This document shows positions 8,548 through 17,348 of a DNA stretch of 55,557 nucleotides, one piece after another. A program made the translations under genes and the position numbers. The notes under the pieces were generated by a model. That model was given only the letters and a program-made list of their open reading frames with translations, was not told the origin of the DNA and searched no databases. How positions within the stretch are numbered: the first letter of the stretch is position 1; every line of letters starts with the position of its first letter. The stretch covers positions 1 to 55,557 of the forward strand of contig JARIAQ010000025.1 of the NCBI GenBank assembly GCA_029257775.1, read 5' to 3'. The DNA is from Blautia sp. (GTDB lineage Bacteria > Bacillota > Clostridia > Lachnospirales > Lachnospiraceae).

Positions 8548-9486
8548 GTGAAAGTAAAAAGACAGGGTATTCTGATACTTTTTTTCTGTTTTATTATACT
8601 GGTGATAACAGGATGCAGTAGAAAAGAGGCAAAAGATGAAAAAAGAGAATATCAAATGTATTATTTATCTCCTACAGAAAATACTTTGGAGATTGATGAA
8701 TATAAGCCAACGAAGCGTACTACGGAGGCAATGGTACAGGAAGTTGGTCAAATCTTAGACGAAACTCCGAAAAAGGAGGAACATTTTCGTCTGCTTCCAA
8801 AAGAAGTAAATATTTTGGATTGTAGTTATGACGGAGAAAAAGTTGTTGTAAACTTTAATGAAAATTATAAGAAAATGAAGAATACTAGAGAAATTCTGGT
8901 AAGAGCAGGTGTTGTAAAGGCATTTATTCAGATACCGGGAGTGGAACATGTAGAGTTTGCAGAAAACGGCACGCCCATGACCGATTCGGAGGGGATTGAA
9001 ATTGGGCAAATGGACAGAAATACCTTTGTGGAAAATGAGGGTGAGAATGTCAACTCCTATGTGCACAGTAACCTAAATTTGTATTTTGCAGATGGAGATG
9101 GCAGCAGCTTGGTTAAAGAAAGTGTTTCTGCTTATTATAACAGTAATGTTTCGGTAGAACGGGAAGTCATAGAAAGGTTGTTAAAAGGGCCTAAGACAGA
9201 TGGTTTAAAACCAACCTTATCTCCTAATACAAAAATTTTAGGTGTTTCTATTGTAGAAGGAATTTGTTATGTGAATTTAGATAAAAGTTTTTTGACAGAT
9301 TCCATGGATGTTCAGGAGAGATTGCCAATTTATTCCATTGTTAATTCACTTACAGATGCATGTAATATTCGTGCTGTACAGATTTCTGTGGAGGGAGAAA
9401 ACAAGGTTACTTTTCGGGAAACTATGTCATTAGATGAACCTTACCACGCAGATTATAGTTTGCTGAAGGAGGAAAAAAGTGAGTAA
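8548..9486 (+). CDS. Lipoprotein with two GerMN domains
   Basis: The 312-residue secreted protein has a lipoprotein signal (ITGC, Cys23). Two copies of the GerMN domain follow (about 50-150 and 170-290), recognisable by the paired strands VVVNFNENY and CYVNLDKSF and by the helix pattern ERLLKGPK. GerM of Bacillus is a sporulation/germination protein and localises to the division or engulfment septum. Domain duplication is also seen there. It starts with GTG, 7 bases after GGAGG, and its last 8 bases overlap comEC. Its position directly behind a histidine kinase suggests joint regulation, but a role in sporulation versus envelope sensing is open. Confidence 0.85.
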   Translation: MKVKRQGILILFFCFIILVITGCSRKEAKDEKREYQMYYLSPTENTLEIDEYKPTKRTTEAMVQEVGQILDETPKKEEHFRLLPKEVNILDCSYDGEKVVVNFNENYKKMKNTREILVRAGVVKAFIQIPGVEHVEFAENGTPMTDSEGIEIGQMDRNTFVENEGENVNSYVHSNLNLYFADGDGSSLVKESVSAYYNSNVSVEREVIERLLKGPKTDGLKPTLSPNTKILGVSIVEGICYVNLDKSFLTDSMDVQERLPIYSIVNSLTDACNIRAVQISVEGENKVTFRETMSLDEPYHADYSLLKEEKSE

Positions 9487-11737
9487 AAGGCCATTATGTG
9501 TAGCTGCCCTTTTGTGGGCAGCCCTATTATGGCTTTTAGGACAAATGCAAGTTTCAGGATTTACGTTTCAGCCTCCTAAACTTCCGTTGAAAATTTCTTT
9601 GGAAAAAGCCATAGTAAGTGGAGAAATTTATAAAAAAGAAGAATATAATCTTTATACAAATCTTTATATCAAAAAAGCAAATCTAAATACAAATTCAAAA
9701 AAATATTCCATAGATAATGTAAAAATTCATATAGAAAAGAAAAGATGCAATAGCCTTTTAGAATGTGGAGATTATGTGACTGTAAAAGGAATGTTGAAAG
9801 AAATTCCAATTCCTACAAATTTAGGACAATTTAATGAAAGAGTGCATTATTACGCAAGAGGGGTTAAGTGGTATCAGGAAGGTAATGCTATAAAAATACT
9901 AGAAAAAGGTTTTAACCCTTTTTTAAAATGGCAGGATATGTTTAAAGAAATGTGGAAAAATGGAATTTCTGCGGTAGTGCCAGAGGAAACAGTTGGTTTT
10001 TTTGAGTCTTTATTACTAGGAGAAAAGAAAAATCTGGATAAAAATCAAAAAATTTTATTTCAGATTATGGGATGTTCTCATATTTTAGCAATATCTGGAT
10101 TGCATCTTGTTATTATTGGAGGAGGATTATTAAAAATTTTGCGGAAATTTTCTATACCTTTTGGAATAGCAGGAAGTATTTCCGGGATTATAATGATTCT
10201 ATATGGAGAGTTGACTGGAAATGGGGCATCAGTCATGCGGGCAGCAATTATGTTTTTGGTATGGATTGGTGCGTTGATGTGGAAAAGAACGTATGATTTT
10301 TTATCATCATCGGCTTTAGCCTGTATTTTACTTTTAATGAAATCTCCATTGTATTTATATGATAGTAGTTTTTTACTGTCTTTTGGTGCAATTTTGGGTT
10401 TAGGTATAATTCAGCCTGTGCTATTTCCCAAAAGTGTAAGAAAAAGGAAGAAAACATTTTACCAGAAAGGAAAAAAATTTTTTTTAGAAGGGATAAAAGG
10501 AGGAATTGCTATATGGGTAACACTTCTTCCTTTGATGATGTATTTTTTTTATGAAATATCTATCTTAGGAGTTATTGTAAATCTATTGGTTCTTCCTACA
10601 GCGGGAATTTTATTGATATCCGCTTGCGTAGGAAGTATTTTAGGCGTGTGTCAGATCATCGCATTAGGAAAGATTATCGTAATACCTGCAATTTTTATCT
10701 TAAAGATTTATTTATGTATTGGAAAGATGATTCAGAAACTCCCTTTTGCATTATGGATTACAGGTAAACCCATGTTGTGGAAATGTGTGTGTTATTATAT
10801 GATTCTGTTCCTTTTGTTGTGGATAAAAATACATAAAGCGTGGAGAAAATCTTTTTATGGGATATTGGTAGCAAGTATATTCCTTTTAAGTGGAAAATTT
10901 CCATGGGAAAGAAGAGATGTTACATTTTTAGATGTAGGACAGGGAGATTGTGCTTGTATTCATTTGAATGATAGTAGTTGTTTTCTTATAGATGGAGGCA
11001 GTAGCAGTGTGGCAAATGTGGGTATGTACCGAATTTTACCTTTTTTAAAAGCTGTTGGAATACGTAACATAAAGGGGATTTTTGTATCGCATACAGATTT
11101 AGATCATATTAGTGGAATACAGGAACTTTTGGAAAGTGTGGAAAAAAAGGAGATATCAATGCAAATAGAAACTTTATTTTTATCGGAGTGTGAAGCAACA
11201 AAGGATAAATTAAAAGAGTTGGAAAAAATGGGAAAAAAAGCTGGATGTAAGGTGGTATATATAAAGAAGGGAACAAAAATAAGAGAGAAAAATGTGCAGT
11301 TGGAGTGTTTAGCTCCCAACCGAAAAGATTTAGAATGTAATGAAAGTTCTCAAGCTTTTCGAATGACAAAGGGACGTCTTAAAGTGCTCTTTACTGGAGA
11401 TATAGAGGGAGAAGGAGAAAAGGAACTTTTTTTGGAATTAAAAATGAGAGGCGAAATGTACAATGTACTTAAAGTGGCACATCATGGGTCAAAAAATTCT
11501 ACAAAAGAGGAGTTATTAGAAATTATCAATCCCCAAGCATCAGTAATTTCCTGTGGTGAGGATAATTCTTATGGGCATCCACATAAAGAATTGATGGAGA
11601 GGCTAAAAATGCATACGAAAAAAATATTTTTGACTATGGAAGAAGGTGAAATTCAACTGGTTGAAAGAAAGAAAAGTTTTCTTATGGAGAGTCGGATGGG
11701 AAAGAAAAGGTATCTTTTCACAGGAAATGAACCATGA
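9479..11737 (+). CDS. comEC: ComEC/Rec2 DNA-uptake channel protein
   Basis: ComEC forms the membrane channel that takes up single-stranded DNA during transformation. The 752-residue protein has a DUF4131-type N-terminal region, then the polytopic Competence domain (about 180-460, with GCSHILAISGLHL). A C-terminal metallo-beta-lactamase domain (about 475-740) carries TFLDVGQGD, SHTDLDHISG and VAHHGSKNS, which could degrade the non-transported strand. It starts with GTG and overlaps the preceding gene by 8 bases, with AAGGAGG in front. Together with comEA and comFC this gives most of the DNA-uptake machinery seen here. Confidence 0.93.
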   Translation: MSKRPLCVAALLWAALLWLLGQMQVSGFTFQPPKLPLKISLEKAIVSGEIYKKEEYNLYTNLYIKKANLNTNSKKYSIDNVKIHIEKKRCNSLLECGDYVTVKGMLKEIPIPTNLGQFNERVHYYARGVKWYQEGNAIKILEKGFNPFLKWQDMFKEMWKNGISAVVPEETVGFFESLLLGEKKNLDKNQKILFQIMGCSHILAISGLHLVIIGGGLLKILRKFSIPFGIAGSISGIIMILYGELTGNGASVMRAAIMFLVWIGALMWKRTYDFLSSSALACILLLMKSPLYLYDSSFLLSFGAILGLGIIQPVLFPKSVRKRKKTFYQKGKKFFLEGIKGGIAIWVTLLPLMMYFFYEISILGVIVNLLVLPTAGILLISACVGSILGVCQIIALGKIIVIPAIFILKIYLCIGKMIQKLPFALWITGKPMLWKCVCYYMILFLLLWIKIHKAWRKSFYGILVASIFLLSGKFPWERRDVTFLDVGQGDCACIHLNDSSCFLIDGGSSSVANVGMYRILPFLKAVGIRNIKGIFVSHTDLDHISGIQELLESVEKKEISMQIETLFLSECEATKDKLKELEKMGKKAGCKVVYIKKGTKIREKNVQLECLAPNRKDLECNESSQAFRMTKGRLKVLFTGDIEGEGEKELFLELKMRGEMYNVLKVAHHGSKNSTKEELLEIINPQASVISCGEDNSYGHPHKELMERLKMHTKKIFLTMEEGEIQLVERKKSFLMESRMGKKRYLFTGNEP

Positions 11738-11779
11738 TATAATAGTAAAACTATAACAAGTGTAAGAAAAGAGAGAATT

Positions 11780-12760
11780 ATGAAAAGCTTACAGGAAGAC
11801 ATAAAAAATCAAGATTTTAAACAAGTGTATTTGCTATATGGGGAAGAAAATTATCTAAAACAGCAGTATAAAGAAAAATTAAAAAAAGCGCTGGTTCAGG
11901 AAGATGATTCCATGAACTTTTCCATGTTTGAAGGAAAAAAAACTGAGCCTAAGGAGATTATTGATTTAGCAGAAACCATGCCTTTTTTTGCAGATAGGCG
12001 AGTAATTTTTTTGGAAGATACAGGTTTTTTTAAAAATCAGTGCGAGAATTTACCAGAATATATGGCAGAATTGCCAGAGTATATGTGCATGGTTTTTATT
12101 GAAAATGATGTAGACAAAAGAAGTAGAATGTATAAGGCTGTGAAGAAATATGGACGGGTTGTGGAATTCAATGTACAGGATAGTAATACCATTATGCGCT
12201 GGGTTCTGGGAATGATGAAAAGAGAAGGAAAGAAAATTACCCAAAAGGATATGGAGCTTTTCTTAAGTAAAACCGGAACAGATATGGGAAATATAGAAAG
12301 AGAGCTGGAAAAGCTTTTGTGTTATACCATGGGTAGAGAGGTCATTACCGCAAAGGATATTGAAAATATTTGTACAACTCAGATAACCAATCACATTTTT
12401 GATATGATTCGAGCTGTAACAGAAAAAGACCAAAAGAAGGCATTAGATCTTTATTACGAATTATTAGCACTAAAAGAGCCTCCTATGAGAATTTTATTTC
12501 TTTTGGCAAGACAGTTTAATTTAATTATGCAAGTCAAAGAATTATCAAAATCTGGATATGATCAGTCACAAATTGGGAAAAAGGTAGGGATTCAGACATT
12601 TGTTGTAAAAAATTATTCTATGTATGCAAGAAAATATAATACAGAAGAATTGAGGAAAATAGTAGAAGAATGTGTGACAGCAGAAACAAAGGTAAAGACG
12701 GGACTTATGACAGATATTATGTGTGTGGAGTTATTGTTGGTGAAATTTAGTAGCAAATAG
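11780..12760 (+). CDS. holA: DNA polymerase III delta subunit
   Basis: HolA is the clamp-loader wrench subunit that opens the sliding clamp. The 326-residue protein shows the family start (VYLLYGEENYLKQQY), the AAA-like N-terminal region, and the C-terminal helical domain with NFNL-like RQFNLIMQVKEL. It follows comEC by 42 bases, as in Bacillus (comEC-holA-rpsT). The ribosome site (GAGAGAA) is weak. A convergent terminator separates it from rpsT. Confidence 0.93.
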   Translation: MKSLQEDIKNQDFKQVYLLYGEENYLKQQYKEKLKKALVQEDDSMNFSMFEGKKTEPKEIIDLAETMPFFADRRVIFLEDTGFFKNQCENLPEYMAELPEYMCMVFIENDVDKRSRMYKAVKKYGRVVEFNVQDSNTIMRWVLGMMKREGKKITQKDMELFLSKTGTDMGNIERELEKLLCYTMGREVITAKDIENICTTQITNHIFDMIRAVTEKDQKKALDLYYELLALKEPPMRILFLLARQFNLIMQVKELSKSGYDQSQIGKKVGIQTFVVKNYSMYARKYNTEELRKIVEECVTAETKVKTGLMTDIMCVELLLVKFSSK

Positions 12761-12805
12761 AAAACCCCTTGACTGATGACGGTCAGTCAAGGGGTAATTT
12801 TATTT
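12761..12805. terminator. Bidirectional terminator between holA and rpsT
   Basis: ACCCCTTGACTGA pairs perfectly with TCAGTCAAGGGGT around 6 bases. T-rich sequence lies on the plus side and AAAA on the left flank, so it can serve both convergent genes. Confidence 0.85.
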
Positions 12806-12820
12806 TAAGCAATCTGATTC

Positions 12821-13084
12821 TTAAGCAAGAGTGTTCACTGCTTTAGATAAGCGAGAAACTTTTCTTGCTGCTGTGTTTTTATGATAAACACCTTTAGATG
12901 CTGCTTTATCAATAGTAGAAATAGCATTTAATAATGCTGCAGATGCTGCTTCTTTATCTTTTGCTTCGATAGCAGCTTCTACTCTTCTGATAGAAGTTTT
13001 AACAGCTGATTTGATAGATTTATTTCTTTCAGCTTTTTTTCTGTTTACTAATACTCTTTTTTTTGCAGATTTAATGTTAGCCAA
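12821..13084 (-). CDS. rpsT: Ribosomal protein S20
   Basis: S20 binds 16S rRNA in the body of the small subunit. The 87-residue sequence is Lys/Ala-rich with the family start MANIKSAKKR. The longest frame would begin at a GTG at 13093, but that codon abuts the GGAGG. The TTG at 13084 lies 7 bases beyond it and gives the canonical N-terminus, so a TTG start is the better call. E. coli S20 also starts with UUG, and that codon matters for its autoregulation. A consensus promoter and a leader hairpin lie upstream. Confidence 0.95.
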   Translation of the reverse strand: MANIKSAKKRVLVNRKKAERNKSIKSAVKTSIRRVEAAIEAKDKEAASAALLNAISTIDKAASKGVYHKNTAARKVSRLSKAVNTLA

Positions 13085-13136
13085 AGCGTACACCTCCGAA
13101 TATAATCTTTTTCCAAGTTATTATTTTTCTATTATT

Positions 13137-13166
13137 TATCGGAGAAAGACACGGAACTCTCCGATA
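13137..13166 (-). promoter_or_regulatory. 5' leader hairpin of rpsT
   Basis: TATCGGAGA pairs perfectly with TCTCCGATA around 12 bases. It begins about 9 bases after the predicted transcription start and ends about 50 bases before the ribosome site. It could stabilise the mRNA or take part in S20 autoregulation. Confidence 0.5.
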
Positions 13167-13180
13167 CAACATGCTTTTTT

Positions 13181-13209
13181 ATTGTAGAATATTTGTCCAT
13201 AAATGTCAA
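13181..13209 (-). promoter_or_regulatory. rpsT promoter
   Basis: On the minus strand a consensus TTGACA and TACAAT are 17 bases apart. This is among the best sigma-A promoters in the window, as expected for a ribosomal protein. Confidence 0.8.
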
Positions 13210-13268
13210 TACATAAAATCCTTTAAATTGTAAAAAATACTTAAAAAGGTTGAGAAAGGAAGAGAAAG

Positions 13269-14180
13269 ATGGCATTGCAGAGAATTCATACAGATTTGGC
13301 ATTGGAAGCGAAGGAAAAATTTGAAGAAGATCATGTGGAAATTCGAGGTGTTGTTGTTGAGGAAGAGTATAATCAAGAGAAGGATATAAAAACGACAGTG
13401 GTACGAATTGAAACAGAAAATGGAGCAAAAATCATGGGAAGACCACAGGGGATTTACATTACTATTGAAGCTCCCAATATGTCTGTGCCAGACGAGGATT
13501 ATCATAGGGAAATTTCAAAAGAAATTGCCCATCATCTGAAGAACCTTCTGCCTAAAAAAGAGGACATTGGAGTATTAGTGGTAGGACTAGGTAATAGAGA
13601 TATTACACCGGATGCTTTAGGACCTGAGGTTGTAGCAAACCTTCGTATTACCAGACATATTATTAAAGAATATGGTATTCAGGGGATAGGAGAAGAACAC
13701 GCTTGCAGTGTTAGCGGAATTGTGCCAGGTGTTATGGCGCAAACAGGGATGGAAACATTAGAAATTATTAGAGGTGTGACAGAGGAAACAAAGCCAGATG
13801 TGATTATAGCTATTGATGCTTTGGCAGCAAGAAGTGTGAAACGATTAAATCGAACCATTCAGATTACAGATACAGGAATTAATCCTGGTTCAGGAGTTGG
13901 GAATCATCGAAGTGGATTAAATGAGGAGGTATTAGGCATAAAAGTTATTGGGATTGGAGTGCCTACAGTAGTTGATGCGGCAACAATTGTTCATGATTCT
14001 ATGGCTCATTTACTAGATACTTTGGAGGAAACCGAGAAGAAGGAATTTTTAGAAGAGATGCTTTCTCCTTCACTTTATAGTATGTTTGTAACACCTAAGG
14101 ATGTAGATGAAACAATGAAAAGATTGTCTTATACAATTTCAGAGGGGTTGAATTTTACATTTACAAAAGACAAGGAATAA
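13269..14180 (+). CDS. gpr: Spore germination protease GPR
   Basis: GPR degrades the small acid-soluble proteins that coat DNA in the spore, releasing amino acids at germination. The 303-residue protein matches the A25 peptidase family, with VVGLGNRDITPDALGP and IAIDALAARS. The short N-terminal region (residues 1 to about 15, TDLALEAKE) is where the zymogen is cut in Bacillus. AAAGGAAG lies before the ATG. It is expected to be made in the forespore under sigma-G, but I could not place a convincing sigma-G promoter. spoIIP follows, as in Bacillus. Confidence 0.95.
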   Translation: MALQRIHTDLALEAKEKFEEDHVEIRGVVVEEEYNQEKDIKTTVVRIETENGAKIMGRPQGIYITIEAPNMSVPDEDYHREISKEIAHHLKNLLPKKEDIGVLVVGLGNRDITPDALGPEVVANLRITRHIIKEYGIQGIGEEHACSVSGIVPGVMAQTGMETLEIIRGVTEETKPDVIIAIDALAARSVKRLNRTIQITDTGINPGSGVGNHRSGLNEEVLGIKVIGIGVPTVVDAATIVHDSMAHLLDTLEETEKKEFLEEMLSPSLYSMFVTPKDVDETMKRLSYTISEGLNFTFTKDKE

Positions 14181-14194
14181 TTGAAAGGTATTTC

Positions 14195-14214
14195 CTCATA
14201 TATAGATATGAGGT
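14195..14214 (+). promoter_or_regulatory. Hairpin covering the spoIIP ribosome site
   Basis: CCTCATAT pairs perfectly with ATATGAGG around ATAG, and the 3' arm contains the GAGG of the spoIIP Shine-Dalgarno (GAGGTGAT, 14211-14218). When folded it would hide the ribosome site. Confidence 0.65.
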
Positions 14215-14220
14215 GATAGG

Positions 14221-15423
14221 GTGAAGAAAAGAGATATGGAAAATGGGATTTCAGTTTTGTTATGGATATTAATGATTTTGCTAGCAGCATATATCCTTGT
14301 AAAAGGACTGAATCTTGATAAAAAAGACATGGAATATATGATGGAAAATATTCAGCATCAAGCATTAAAGACATATCTTCCAGGAATCACTGAAACAGAA
14401 GATGGGGGAGATGGAAAACAGTGGATTTGGGATAAACTAAAGGCACAAATTCCTGTATTAAAAAAATATTCAGAAGAAGAAAAAAAGAATCCGGTCATGG
14501 ATACAGAAACAAGTAGTAGAATTATGCGGGAAAATACGGAGTTTCTTGAGGCAAAGCTTTTGGAGGAAAATCAAGAAAATGCAGAAGAGGTAGAAAGTCA
14601 AGAAGATGCATCAAGTAAGGAAATAGTTAATCAGATAAAAGAACCAATTACCGATATTCCTCTGGAAAAATTTCAAGATTTTAATTTTGTTATGAGTAAT
14701 TTTTATACGGTAGATAAAAGTACTAGCATAAACAGTGAACAATTAAATGCGCCGACACTTGTGGAAATGGATCTGAAGATGCAAGGAAGTAATGATCAAC
14801 CGCAAATACTTATTTATCATAGTCATTCTCAGGAAGCTTTTATTGATTCAATACCAGGTGATCCTTCCACGACCATAGTGGGCGTGGGAGATTATCTGAC
14901 AAGCTTGCTACAGGACACCTATGGTTATAATGTGATTCATGTGACGGATACTTTTGATATTGTAGACGGAAAATTAGATAGAAATAAGGCATATACTTAT
15001 GCACAGGAGAAAGTTAGTAAGATTTTAGAGGAAAATCCTAGTGTGGAAGTAGTGATCGACCTTCATAGAGATGGGGTGGCAGAAGATAAGAAATTAGTTA
15101 CCAACATTAATGGAAAAGAAACGGCTAAAATTATGTTTTTTAATGGATTGAGCAGAACCAATCAAAATGGTGAAATTTCCTATTTGCCAAATCCGTATAT
15201 TCAGGAAAATCTGGCATTTTCTTTACAAATGATGTTGGAAGCGAAGAAATATTATCCAGATATTGCAAGAACTATTTATTTGAGAGGATATCGATATAAT
15301 TTGCATTTAAGACCTAAAGCACTTTTAGTGGAATGTGGAGCACAAACAAATACGGTGCAAGAAGAAATGAATGCTATGGAACCTTTTGCAGATATTTTAA
15401 ATAAGGTGTTGACAGGTACATAA
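14221..15423 (+). CDS. spoIIP: Stage II sporulation protein P
   Basis: SpoIIP is the amidase/endopeptidase that, with SpoIID and SpoIIM, thins the septal wall and drives engulfment of the forespore. The 400-residue protein has one N-terminal membrane helix (about 12-30), a variable Glu-rich linker, and the SpoIIP catalytic domain (about 190-398), with IYHSHSQEAF, VIDLHRDG and LVECGAQTNT. It starts with GTG behind GAGGTGAT, which is inside a hairpin. It lies 40 bases after gpr. Confidence 0.95.
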   Translation: MKKRDMENGISVLLWILMILLAAYILVKGLNLDKKDMEYMMENIQHQALKTYLPGITETEDGGDGKQWIWDKLKAQIPVLKKYSEEEKKNPVMDTETSSRIMRENTEFLEAKLLEENQENAEEVESQEDASSKEIVNQIKEPITDIPLEKFQDFNFVMSNFYTVDKSTSINSEQLNAPTLVEMDLKMQGSNDQPQILIYHSHSQEAFIDSIPGDPSTTIVGVGDYLTSLLQDTYGYNVIHVTDTFDIVDGKLDRNKAYTYAQEKVSKILEENPSVEVVIDLHRDGVAEDKKLVTNINGKETAKIMFFNGLSRTNQNGEISYLPNPYIQENLAFSLQMMLEAKKYYPDIARTIYLRGYRYNLHLRPKALLVECGAQTNTVQEEMNAMEPFADILNKVLTGT

Positions 15424-15428
15424 ATTTC

Positions 15429-15458
15429 TTGCTTAATTTCTAATTAACATGATATACT
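15429..15458 (+). promoter_or_regulatory. lepA promoter
   Basis: TTGCTT and TATACT are 18 bases apart, ending 55 bases before the lepA start. Confidence 0.5.
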
Positions 15459-15513
15459 TATCTAGTATGCCTATTTATATGTTTAGCATGAAGAAAACTA
15501 TGGAGGAAATTAT

Positions 15514-17328
15514 ATGCCGTCAATCGAACAGAGTAAAATTCGTAATTTTTGTATTATCGCACATATTGACCATGGTAAATCTACATTGGCAGACCGTATT
15601 ATTGAAAAAACCGGACTGCTCACTGATAGAGAAATGCAAGCGCAGGTCTTGGATAATATGGATTTGGAAAGAGAAAGAGGAATTACTATAAAATCTCAGG
15701 CTGTCCGTATTGTATATCATGCAAAGGACGGAGAGGAATATATTTTTAATTTAATAGATACGCCAGGACACGTGGATTTTAATTATGAGGTATCACGAAG
15801 TCTGGCTGCCTGTGATGGGGCAATTTTGGTAGTAGATGCAGCGCAGGGAATTGAAGCACAGACACTGGCGAATGTATATTTGGCTTTGGATCATGATTTA
15901 GATGTATTTCCGGTTATTAATAAAATTGATTTACCAAGTGCAGAACCAGAAAGAGTCATTAATGAAATCGAGGATGTAATTGGAATCGAAGCACAAGATG
16001 CACCTTTGATTTCGGCTAAAACAGGATTAAATATTGAAGATGTTTTGGAGCAGATTGTAGAAAAAATTCCTGCGCCTTCAGGAAGCCCAAGCAATCCTTT
16101 GCAGGCGTTGATTTTTGATTCTATTTATGATCCGTATAAAGGTGTTATTGTATTTTGTCGTATTAAGGAAGGAACCGTTCGTAAAGGTACCAAAATCCGT
16201 ATGATGGCAACAGGAGCAGTTGAGGAAGTTGTAGAGGTAGGTTATTTTGGAGCAGGACAGTTTATTCCATGTGAAGAGCTTTCAGCTGGAATGGTAGGAT
16301 ATGTGACAGCCAGTATTAAAAATGTAAAAGACACTCGTGTAGGTGATACGATTACTGATGTGGAGCGACCATGTGAAAAGCCACTTCCTGGATATAAAAA
16401 GGTAAATCCTATGGTGTTTTGTGGTGTATATCCTGCAGATGGGGCTAAATATCAGGATTTACGTGACGCATTGGAAAAATTACAGTTAAATGATGCCTCT
16501 TTGTTTTTTGAACCAGAAACGTCTATTGCCTTGGGGTTTGGTTTTCGATGTGGTTTCTTAGGTTTGTTGCATTTGGAAATTATACAGGAAAGATTGGAAA
16601 GAGAGTATAATTTAGATCTTGTTACTACAGCTCCGGGAGTTGTGTATAAAGTGCATAAAACCAATGGTGAAATTATTGATCTGACCAATCCATCTAATTT
16701 GCCAGATCCTTCTGAAATTGATTATATGGAAGAACCTATGGTAAAAGCAGAAATCATGGTGACCACAGAATTTATTGGACCAATTATGGATTTATGTCAG
16801 GAAAGAAGAGGACAGTATCAGGGAATGGAATATATGGAAACAACCCGTGCACTGTTACATTATCATTTGCCTTTAAATGAAATTATTTATGATTTTTTTG
16901 ATGCCTTAAAATCACGTTCTAGAGGGTATGCTTCTTTTGATTATGAAATGTTGGGTTATGAACAAAGTGATTTAGTAAAACTGGATATTTTGGTAAATAA
17001 AGAAGAAGTAGATGCTTTGTCCTTTATTGTATTTGCAGGCTCTGCTTATGAAAGAGGACGCAAGATGTGTGAAAAGCTTAAGGAAGAAATTCCAAGACAG
17101 CTTTTTGAAATTCCAATTCAGGCAGCAGTAGGAAGTAAAATTATTGCCAGAGAAACTGTAAAAGCAATGCGAAAAGATGTACTGGCGAAATGCTATGGAG
17201 GAGATATTTCTCGTAAGAGAAAACTTCTGGAAAAACAGAAAGAAGGTAAGAAGCGTATGCGTCAGATTGGAAATGTGGAAATTCCGCAGAAAGCTTTTAT
17301 GAGTGTATTAAAATTAGACGATAAATAA
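15514..17328 (+). CDS. lepA: Elongation factor 4 (LepA)
   Basis: LepA is a ribosome-associated translational GTPase that affects initiation and back-translocation. The 604-residue protein has G1 AHIDHGKST, switch [10 protein letters not shown] and [14 protein letters not shown]-like domains follow, and then the LepA-specific C-terminal domain. Length is standard. The ATG has GGAGG 7 bases upstream. The order spoIIP-lepA-hemW is conserved in Firmicutes. Confidence 0.97.
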   Translation: MPSIEQSKIRNFCIIAHIDHGKSTLADRIIEKTGLLTDREMQAQVLDNMDLERERGITIKSQAVRIVYHAKDGEEYIFNLIDTPGHVDFNYEVSRSLAACDGAILVVDAAQGIEAQTLANVYLALDHDLDVFPVINKIDLPSAEPERVINEIEDVIGIEAQDAPLISAKTGLNIEDVLEQIVEKIPAPSGSPSNPLQALIFDSIYDPYKGVIVFCRIKEGTVRKGTKIRMMATGAVEEVVEVGYFGAGQFIPCEELSAGMVGYVTASIKNVKDTRVGDTITDVERPCEKPLPGYKKVNPMVFCGVYPADGAKYQDLRDALEKLQLNDASLFFEPETSIALGFGFRCGFLGLLHLEIIQERLEREYNLDLVTTAPGVVYKVHKTNGEIIDLTNPSNLPDPSEIDYMEEPMVKAEIMVTTEFIGPIMDLCQERRGQYQGMEYMETTRALLHYHLPLNEIIYDFFDALKSRSRGYASFDYEMLGYEQSDLVKLDILVNKEEVDALSFIVFAGSAYERGRKMCEKLKEEIPRQLFEIPIQAAVGSKIIARETVKAMRKDVLAKCYGGDISRKRKLLEKQKEGKKRMRQIGNVEIPQKAFMSVLKLDDK

Positions 17329-17348
17329 GAAATTGGGGAAGATAGTAT

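Noticed and set aside
13181-13268. Possible sigma-G promoter ahead of gpr (GAATA and CATAAAA)
   Set aside because: The spacing is 20 bases where 17-18 is needed, and the boxes overlap the rpsT promoter. The match is too weak to list.
13132-13505. Two overlapping minus-strand open frames of about 98 codons across the gpr start
   Set aside because: They overlap gpr and the rpsT promoter and are rich in Phe, Leu and Ser from AT-rich antisense sequence. No ribosome site is seen.
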